This document shows positions 7,375 to 11,993 of a stretch of 11,993 bases of DNA, piece by piece (position 1 is the stretch's first letter; every line of letters starts with the position of its first letter). The stretch is from Pirellulales bacterium (GTDB taxonomy: Bacteria; Planctomycetota; Planctomycetia; Pirellulales; Thermoguttaceae). Location of the stretch: NCBI GenBank assembly GCA_030642635.1, contig DAOWNK010000075.1, positions 1 to 11,993 on the forward strand. The letters run 5' to 3'. The notes beneath the pieces were generated by a model. It ran no database searches, was not told the DNA's origin, and saw only the letters and a program-made list of their open reading frames with translations. Made by a program: the position numbers and the translations under genes.

Positions 7375-8463
7375 CAGGTACTCGTCCATCCCTTGCTGTT
7401 TTAGCAGTTCGACCACCTTGCGGATCGACTCTTCGTCGTGCTTGTCGGCTACCAACGTGGCGTCGGGTGTGTGGACGACAATGCAGTCCTTCAGCCCCAA
7501 GGTGACGATAAGGTGATCGTTGTCGCCGCGTACTATCGTGCCGGTGGTGTTGATTCCCAGGTGTTTCGCCGCGATGGTGTTGCCCGCCTCATCGGCGCCG
7601 CGAAGCCGAGCGAGCGATTGCCAGCTTCCCAGATCGTCCCAATCGAACGGCGCCTCGACCACTACAACGTCGGCGGCATGTTCCATTACTGCGTAGTCTA
7701 TCGAAACGCTTTCGATGGCCGTGAATTCACGATTCAGCACCTCGTCGAACTTCGGCGTGCCGGCCGCAGCGGCAATGCGTTGCAGATGTTCGTACATTTC
7801 CGGTTGGTGCTCGGCCAGCGCGTCGAGTATGGTTGCAGCCTTCCAGACGAAGATGCCGGAGTTCCAGTAGAAGGCGCCTTGGCGGATATACTCGGCGGCC
7901 GTTCGGGCGTCGGGTTTTTCGCGGAATTGCTTTACATAATACCCCTCACCCCGACCCTCTCCCAAAGGGAGAGGGGGTAGCGGCTCGCCACGCTCGATAT
8001 ACCCGAACGACTCGGCCGGATAGCTCGGGCGGATGCCGAACGTGACGATTCGAGCGGGCTGCTGCCGGACCAACTCGGCGGCGAACCGAACGGCACGTTG
8101 GAACGCATCGTCCGGCGAGATCACATGGTCGGCCGGCATTACGGCCATGGTCGCGTCCGGGTTGTTGCGGCTGACGTAGAGTGCGGCCAGGCCGATGCAC
8201 GGCGCGGTGTTCCGCTTGCACGGCTCGGCGATGATCGCATCTCGCGGCAGTTCGGAAAGCTCCTCGGCAATACTGCCGGCCAATGCGGTTGTAGTGGCGA
8301 TCAGTATGCGATCCGGCGGGACCAACTCGCCGAGCCGATCGACGGTAGCACGGATCATCGTCCGGTTGCCGACCATCTTCAAGAGTTGTTTCGGTCGTTG
8401 TGCACGGCTTTCCGGCCAGAACCGCGTGCCGGTTCCTCCGGCCATTATGATTGCATGGAGCAT
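7372..8463 (-). CDS. manC: Mannose-1-phosphate guanylyltransferase
   Basis: Makes GDP-mannose from mannose-1-phosphate and GTP for polysaccharide, glycolipid or glycoprotein synthesis; cytoplasmic. 363 residues. The nucleotide-binding loop MAGGTGTRFWPESRAQRPKQ covers residues 7-26. Other family motifs are MPADHVI (109-115), REKPD (181-185), NSGIF (201-205), SIDYAVME (254-261) and FDWDDLGSW (273-281). It lacks the C-terminal phosphomannose isomerase domain of the longer bifunctional enzymes, so it is the single-function form. Residues 163-174 (PPLPLGEGRGEG) do not belong to the family pattern and are encoded by a palindromic repeat inserted in frame. The gene lies 16 nt after the UDP-sugar pyrophosphorylase gene and has no Shine-Dalgarno, so it is probably co-transcribed with it. 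Confidence 0.93.
   Translation of the reverse strand: MLHAIIMAGGTGTRFWPESRAQRPKQLLKMVGNRTMIRATVDRLGELVPPDRILIATTTALAGSIAEELSELPRDAIIAEPCKRNTAPCIGLAALYVSRNNPDATMAVMPADHVISPDDAFQRAVRFAAELVRQQPARIVTFGIRPSYPAESFGYIERGEPLPPLPLGEGRGEGYYVKQFREKPDARTAAEYIRQGAFYWNSGIFVWKAATILDALAEHQPEMYEHLQRIAAAAGTPKFDEVLNREFTAIESVSIDYAVMEHAADVVVVEAPFDWDDLGSWQSLARLRGADEAGNTIAAKHLGINTTGTIVRGDNDHLIVTLGLKDCIVVHTPDATLVADKHDEESIRKVVELLKQQGMDEYL
7942..7977 (-). repeat. Palindromic repeat inserted in frame in manC
   Basis: A 36-bp segment on the coding strand encodes PPLPLGEGRGEG. Its core is a perfect 9-bp palindrome: CCCTCTCCC at 7955-7963, AAA, then GGGAGAGGG at 7967-7975. The other strand reads like the widespread intergenic repeat whose frames give TLSQRERG or PHPDPLPKGEG. 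The length is a multiple of three and contains no stop in the gene's frame. It sits in the loop between FGYIERGEPL and YYVKQFREKPD, where insertion could be tolerated. The boundaries are approximate by a few bases. Confidence 0.75.
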
Positions 8464-8479
8464 GGTAGTGGATAGTATC

Positions 8480-9907
8480 CTAACAAAAATACGTTGGTTC
8501 CGTTACCCGGGTTCCCGGTTCGATCTTCCCGGCCAATTCTTCGGCATCGAGCGCAAACATCGGGCAGATTTCGACTGTGACATCGTCGGCCACCTTTGCG
8601 CCTGCCCGGGTGAGCCAACGGCGATGTTGAGCCGACATTTGTGCTTTAACGTGTTCCGGCGTGTCGGTCTTTGCACCGGTGGCGTTTTTAAGCGGTGCGA
8701 AACCATCGGCCGGGTCGATCTCCACTACAATCGCATTTTCCGCCGCCGGGATCAGGTCGAAGATAAACCGCTCGAACTTTACGGCGTTCGGCTCGGTCGG
8801 TTCGATCAGCCGCCCGGCCTGGTCGATGTGCGGCGCCTTCTTCTCGGCAAGGTGGAACGGCAGCGCGTCGGCACTGTCGGCCATGCGCCGCAGGAAGGCC
8901 GCGTCCATCATGTGTACGGCGATACTGCCGGCCCACAGCACCAACGAGCCGTCGGCCGAGCGTTCGCTGAAAATTTTTACGAGTTTTTCGTCGCCGGCCA
9001 AGTCGCTGTACTCGATCACCACGAGCCGGCCGTCTACGGCCACCACGTTGCCCAGCGGCTCCAGCGGCGCCCGTTTGGCGACGACCTGGCTGGACAACTC
9101 CGAGCCGGCCAGCAGGTGGTAGCCGACGAACTCCGGCGAGCAGACCTCGACCAGCGGGTTGTCGACCTGGAAGTAGAACAACTGTTCGACGCCGCGGTTG
9201 TGGATATCATCCAGCGCGGCGCTTCGGTCCATCGCCGAGAGCATTCCACCGTGTCCGTCTGGGCTGAGGGCGATTCGCCCGGGTTCTTCCAGCAGCACCT
9301 TGCCCGTGGCTGCATCGACTGCCGGCATGGTGCCTTGGCAAAATATATGCAGGTCTTCCTCGGCCAGGCCGAATCGGTTGTTTTCGGCGAAGAATTTTGC
9401 TGTTTCATTGTGTGTGGCCGGGCTGGTCATCAGGTACAGCGGTATGCGTACACCATGGCGTCGGCCGACGGCGATGAGTTTTTCGACGTGGATTTGAAAC
9501 AGCGACCGCCTCGATACCGGGGCGATCGGGAACATCCCCTTCGGATGTTCGAAGCCCAGCCGGGTCCCTTGCCCTCCGGCGACCAGTACAACGCCGAGTC
9601 GTCCGGCGGCCAGTGCTTCCATGCCGCGTCGTTTGGCCTGGTCCGGCGAGAAGCGGTTTTTTGACGCATCGAGCCGAAACGCCGCCGGCGGCTCGGCACG
9701 GACGGCCGAGGAATGTAACTTGCGTTGTACCCGGCGATTTCTGTAGAGCCGTTCGATCTGCTCGAAGTCGATCGCCCGGATTTGCTCGGTAAGTGTCTGA
9801 CGCTTGACTTCATCGAGCCGGTCCCAAAACGCCAGCAGATGTTCCTGGCCGTGCGGAGCGAGAACTGCGAGGAGGTCGTTTTTCATGGTTTCCGACAATG
9901 GCGCCAT
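8480..9907 (-). CDS. UDP-N-acetylhexosamine pyrophosphorylase, eukaryote-type (UAP/UDPGP family)
   Basis: Probably forms UDP-GlcNAc (or a related UDP-sugar) from UTP and the sugar-1-phosphate in the cytoplasm. 475 residues, slightly shorter than human UAP1/AGX. The order of motifs follows UAP1: helical N-terminal segment (1-100), nucleotide loop LVAGGQGTRLGFEHPKG (108-124), SPDGHGGM (215-222), FQVDNPLVEV with the metal-binding Asp 249, EYSDL (299-303), FHLAEKKAPHID (351-362), KFERFIFDLIP (377-387) and FAPLKNATG (403-411). This is unlike the usual bacterial GlmU, which has a left-handed helix acetyltransferase domain that is absent here. A UTP-glucose-1-phosphate role is possible but less likely given the UAP-type motifs. 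It is followed after 16 nt by manC and preceded after 2 nt by the stop of a small gene (TAA-TC-ATG). An internal ATG eight codons in is an alternative start. Confidence 0.85.
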   Translation of the reverse strand: MAPLSETMKNDLLAVLAPHGQEHLLAFWDRLDEVKRQTLTEQIRAIDFEQIERLYRNRRVQRKLHSSAVRAEPPAAFRLDASKNRFSPDQAKRRGMEALAAGRLGVVLVAGGQGTRLGFEHPKGMFPIAPVSRRSLFQIHVEKLIAVGRRHGVRIPLYLMTSPATHNETAKFFAENNRFGLAEEDLHIFCQGTMPAVDAATGKVLLEEPGRIALSPDGHGGMLSAMDRSAALDDIHNRGVEQLFYFQVDNPLVEVCSPEFVGYHLLAGSELSSQVVAKRAPLEPLGNVVAVDGRLVVIEYSDLAGDEKLVKIFSERSADGSLVLWAGSIAVHMMDAAFLRRMADSADALPFHLAEKKAPHIDQAGRLIEPTEPNAVKFERFIFDLIPAAENAIVVEIDPADGFAPLKNATGAKTDTPEHVKAQMSAQHRRWLTRAGAKVADDVTVEICPMFALDAEELAGKIEPGTRVTEPTYFC

Positions 9908-9909
9908 GA

Positions 9910-10098
9910 TTAACCGGAGATTGCCGTGGCTTGTTTCACAGTGATGCTTGCTTTGTATCCATCTTCGAACTCACCTTCCATCATGGCTGTTTCAGCCCAA
10001 TCAACCAACTCCTCGGCACTGATTTTATGGTGTAAGTAATCGGTGATTTTTTTAGCGCTGTTTTGGAGTGTGATTTTCATTTTCATATACGCACACAT
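9910..10098 (-). CDS. Small hypothetical protein, possibly a truncated family member
   Basis: 62 residues, not firmly recognised. The segment KKITDYLHHKISAEELVDWA continues into an acidic AMMEGEFEDG, a short helical pattern that recalls small bacterial proteins of about 75-80 residues with ADYLHHRIS..LVDWAE; that is a recollection, not a search result. The last 15 residues (YKASITVKQATAISG) do not follow the pattern I remember, so the 3' end may be truncated or replaced. GAGG lies 6 nt before ATG 10098, but those bases also encode the conserved GH16 end FEVDY, so ATG 10086 or 10080 may be the real start. The 5' end overlaps the GH16 gene by 47 nt. Its stop lies 2 nt before the pyrophosphorylase start, so translation may be coupled on both sides. 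Confidence 0.5.
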   Translation of the reverse strand: MCAYMKMKITLQNSAKKITDYLHHKISAEELVDWAETAMMEGEFEDGYKASITVKQATAISG

Positions 10099-10837
10099 AA
10101 TCCACCTCGAAGAAATCAGGCAGTTTGGCGTTTTCTATTTTCCCTGGCCATGGGCCTACTTCCTCGCTGAGAAGAAGATGCTGCTCTCTATGTGAAATCG
10201 CTTCTCTTGTACGCCAGGTTATCTCCCCATCAACATAAAAGATATATTCTTTCGGAGTCCATTCCACAGCGAATGTATGATAACCTTCCGACAAACCGGA
10301 AATGTCAACTTTCTGGCCTACGGTTTGGTGTTTCCTCCTGTCCCCATCGACGTACCAATGGAGATTGTGGTATACTTTGTTTTCTGTGTGGGCAAGGTAT
10401 TCCATCACATCTATTTCTGTTCCTCCCGCAACAGGCCATACTGTTGGATTTATCCAAAACGCAGGCCAATGTCCTTCTTCCTTGGGCAGTTTGCATCGGG
10501 CCACCCAGTATCCATACTTGTGTTCAAACTTCCCTCGGGTTCGAATAATCCCCGTATAGTACTTGCCGTCTTTTTCATATGTTTTTATTACCAAATGCCC
10601 TTTTCCATCGAGAGAAACAGCATCTCTTACAACCCATCCATCACGGTTCTTGCCAAGCCGGTGTTCCCATTTCGATTCATCAAGTTTCGAGCCGTCGAAT
10701 TCATCGCTCCAGACCAGTTTCCACTTTTTTCCCTTTGGCAGATCCGACTCGGCGGAATAGGCCGTGTTGGCCAACAGGTATGCCATACTCAGCAGCCCAA
10801 CTGCTCCAACGTTCAGAACTCTTCCAAAGTTTTTCAT
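10052..10837 (-). CDS. Secreted glycoside hydrolase family 16 enzyme
   Basis: Endo-acting beta-glycanase of the GH16 fold (laminarinase, agarase, carrageenase or porphyranase type), 261 residues from ATG 10837. AAAGG lies 7 nt upstream of that ATG; an in-frame TTG at 10852 is less likely. Residues 1 to about 29 form a Sec signal peptide (basic start, hydrophobic core GAVGLLSMAYLLA, cleavage near TAYSA). Then come WKLVWSDEFDGSKLDESKW (39-57), GYWVARCKLP (109-118), GHWPAFWI (122-129) and the catalytic EIDVME (141-146), with E141 as nucleophile, D143 and E146 as acid/base; the extra residue in the motif is the beta-bulge form. The domain ends normally at FEVDYVCVYE. There are no carbohydrate-binding or anchoring domains. 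Substrate cannot be read from the sequence. Sampled GC is about 40% against about 60% in neighbours, suggesting transfer. Confidence 0.9.
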   Translation of the reverse strand: MKNFGRVLNVGAVGLLSMAYLLANTAYSAESDLPKGKKWKLVWSDEFDGSKLDESKWEHRLGKNRDGWVVRDAVSLDGKGHLVIKTYEKDGKYYTGIIRTRGKFEHKYGYWVARCKLPKEEGHWPAFWINPTVWPVAGGTEIDVMEYLAHTENKVYHNLHWYVDGDRRKHQTVGQKVDISGLSEGYHTFAVEWTPKEYIFYVDGEITWRTREAISHREQHLLLSEEVGPWPGKIENAKLPDFFEVDYVCVYENENHTPKQR

Positions 10838-10885
10838 GATAGTACCTTTCAAAAGATAAAATACACAGGGCAGGGTGTGTGGTGT

Positions 10886-10963
10886 AAAGCCGCGACCAGT
10901 GGTCGCGGCTGGTATGATTGTCGGTTTGCCGTCGGGGGATCCGCGACCAATGGTCGCGGCTTT
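10886..10963. repeat. Paired palindromes in the GH16 leader
   Basis: Two near-identical palindromes flank a 30-nt spacer. The first is 10888-10910 (AGCCGCGACCA, centre G, TGGTCGCGGCT) and the second is 10941-10959 (CCGCGACCA, centre A, TGGTCGCGG). The outer halves also pair with each other: AAAGCCGCGACCA at 10886-10898 with TGGTCGCGGCTTT at 10951-10963, 13 bp. The pair lies between the GH16 promoter and its start codon, so it would be part of the 5' leader RNA. Confidence 0.7.
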
Positions 10964-10995
10964 GCAGTTGATATCTCCCGGACATCCTGAGTTGT

Positions 10996-11024
10996 ATTAT
11001 GTCAGAACCGACAACGGAAGTCAA
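10996..11024 (-). promoter_or_regulatory. Sigma70-type promoter for the GH16 gene
   Basis: On the minus strand TTGACT (11024-11019, 5 of 6) is followed by a 17-nt spacer and CATAAT (11001-10996, 5 of 6). TG one base before the -10 box makes it an extended -10. The -35 box overlaps the TGA stop of the upstream hydrolase gene. Transcription would start near 10989 and give a leader of about 150 nt carrying the paired palindromes at 10886-10963. Confidence 0.6.
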
Positions 11025-11833
11025 GTTAGGCGCAACGGCACACGCAGTCCGTCGTAGGCTAGTTCCATCCCCCCCGACAGTGTGGCGTTAGTCTTGGCAT
11101 GGTCTAGGTCGTGGCAGATATGCGTGAACAATGTACGCTCGGCGGCCAGTTGCCCGGCCACGGCTACCGCCTCGCTGAGACTGAAGTGCGTTGGGTGCGG
11201 ACGGTGGCGCAGTGCGCCGAGTATCAATACGTCAAGCCCTTGCAGCCGCGCGATGCTCTCCGGCGGAATACCGTTCGTGTCGGTGCAATATGCAAGACTG
11301 CCGAAACGATAACCCAGCACGTGGAACCGGCCGTGACGCAACGGGACGGGAACCACCTCGGTGCCGAGCACATCGAACGGCACATCGTCGATACGCCGGA
11401 ACACCAGCCGCGGCACGCCGCCGGCCGGATACTCGCGGGTGACCGGATCGAACGCATAGTCGAACGAACGGCGAATACGCGCCTCGACCTGCTCGTTGCA
11501 ATAGATCGGCAGGTCATGGCCGAGATACTGTGCGAATATCCGCAGGTCGTCCAGCCCGAACAGATGATCGGCATGGTCGTGCGTGTACAACACTGCGTGG
11601 ATCAGCCCGATCCGCTCGCGTAACAACTGCACTCGCAACTCCGGTGCAGTATCGACCAGCAGATTCCCCTCCGGCAGCCCGAGCACCACGCTGCACCGGG
11701 TGCGCCGGTTCTTCGGATCGGGGCTGGTGCAGACCGGGCAGCCGCAACCGATCATTGGCACACCGTGCGCGGTGCCCGTGCCGAGAAAGACCAGTTGACC
11801 GGCGATGTCGGTGCTTATTAGCGGTTTGTGCAT
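11021..11833 (-). CDS. Metallo-beta-lactamase-fold hydrolase, PhnP-like
   Basis: 270 residues. The metal-binding motif THDHADH is at 84-90, with further likely ligands His 167 (RHGRF), Asp 185 (YCTDTN) and His 238 (FTHICHDLDH). The N-terminus LGTGTAHGVPMIGCGCPVC (17-35) with C30, C32 and C35 matches the PhnP/phosphoribosyl cyclic phosphodiesterase branch, where I recall the corresponding cysteines holding a structural zinc. A phosphodiesterase activity is likely, but the substrate is open. No phn genes are nearby, so a role in phosphonate use is not supported. It begins 36 nt after the stop of an upstream partial gene on the same strand, without a clear Shine-Dalgarno, so the two may be one transcript. 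Confidence 0.85.
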   Translation of the reverse strand: MHKPLISTDIAGQLVFLGTGTAHGVPMIGCGCPVCTSPDPKNRRTRCSVVLGLPEGNLLVDTAPELRVQLLRERIGLIHAVLYTHDHADHLFGLDDLRIFAQYLGHDLPIYCNEQVEARIRRSFDYAFDPVTREYPAGGVPRLVFRRIDDVPFDVLGTEVVPVPLRHGRFHVLGYRFGSLAYCTDTNGIPPESIARLQGLDVLILGALRHRPHPTHFSLSEAVAVAGQLAAERTLFTHICHDLDHAKTNATLSGGMELAYDGLRVPLRLT

Positions 11834-11869
11834 TGATGTATTGGTAACATTTTAATGGCTCTTCCGTTT

Positions 11870-11993
11870 TTAGGTGCAAAACGCTAGAAACACGGCCTTC
11901 AGGCCGGCGGCCATCTCGCGTAGCTCGGCGATGCTCCGCTGGACCGCTTCCGAGGCCCGGTTCAGGTCCAGAATCAGCCGGCTGAAGAGTGTG
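11870..11993 (-). CDS. C-terminal end of an unidentified protein (partial)
   Basis: Forty codons run in from the window edge and end at TAA (11872-11870). The tail includes LNRASEAVQRSIAELREMAA and ends in GLKAVFLAFCT. It is amphipathic and probably helical or coiled coil, with GC-rich third positions like the neighbouring genes; the other two minus-strand frames look less protein-like. It is followed 36 nt later by the PhnP-like gene. Too short to assign a family. Confidence 0.5.
   Translation of the reverse strand, partial: TLFSRLILDLNRASEAVQRSIAELREMAAGLKAVFLAFCT

Noticed and set aside
7372..8463. Bifunctional ManC/AlgA with isomerase activity
   Set aside because: The protein stops at 363 residues, and no C-terminal cupin-type isomerase domain follows before the palindrome.
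8195..9664. A 489-codon open frame on the plus strand
   Set aside because: It runs antisense through both manC and the pyrophosphorylase, shows no recognisable domain and has a composition typical of the reverse strand of GC-rich genes.
10886..10963. Possible CRISPR repeats
   Set aside because: Only two similar units with one spacer, each a near-perfect palindrome of about 20 bp, and no cas genes nearby.
11894..11907. CGGCCT-TC-AGGCCG palindrome as a terminator
   Set aside because: It lies within the coding tail of the partial gene (Gly-Leu-Lys-Ala codons) and has no T-run, so it is probably chance in GC-rich coding sequence.

Overview
The window is about 12 kb of bacterial chromosome. It most resembles a planctomycete, probably a Phycisphaerae-like lineage. 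That is an inference from four things: roughly 60% GC in the sampled genes, sparse Shine-Dalgarno sequences, a GldF-GldG fusion permease paired with a DUF4340 protein, and different double-palindromic repeats in most of the larger intergenic gaps. No rRNA, tRNA or CRISPR array was seen.

Layout. Positions 13-88 hold three small hairpins. Next is nadB (L-aspartate oxidase, +), whose stop codon sits at the edge of a 122-bp MITE-like palindrome. A 358-bp gap follows with two candidate promoters and a cloverleaf-like palindrome. Then comes a three-gene plus-strand operon: an ABC ATPase of the GldA type, an 886-residue fusion of a GldF-like permease with a GldG-like auxiliary domain, and a DUF4340 membrane-anchored protein. 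The three probably form one envelope-associated ABC system of unknown substrate. A terminator-like 19-bp stem lies between the ATPase and permease genes.

From 7325 to the end all genes are on the minus strand. Read in transcription order they are: the C-terminal tail of an unidentified protein, a PhnP-like metallo-beta-lactamase-fold hydrolase, a secreted GH16 glycosidase with its own good sigma70-type promoter, a small 62-residue protein, a eukaryote-type UDP-N-acetylhexosamine pyrophosphorylase, and mannose-1-phosphate guanylyltransferase. The last two supply UDP-HexNAc and GDP-mannose for glycan synthesis. GH16 and the small gene look AT-richer than their surroundings and may be a transferred insert.

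The most notable observation is repeat biology. Several unrelated palindromic elements, most of them long inverted repeats whose arms are themselves palindromes, fill the gaps between genes. One 36-bp palindromic repeat has gone in frame into the manC coding region, adding 12 residues to the enzyme. Two repeats contribute to the stop codons of the genes they abut.
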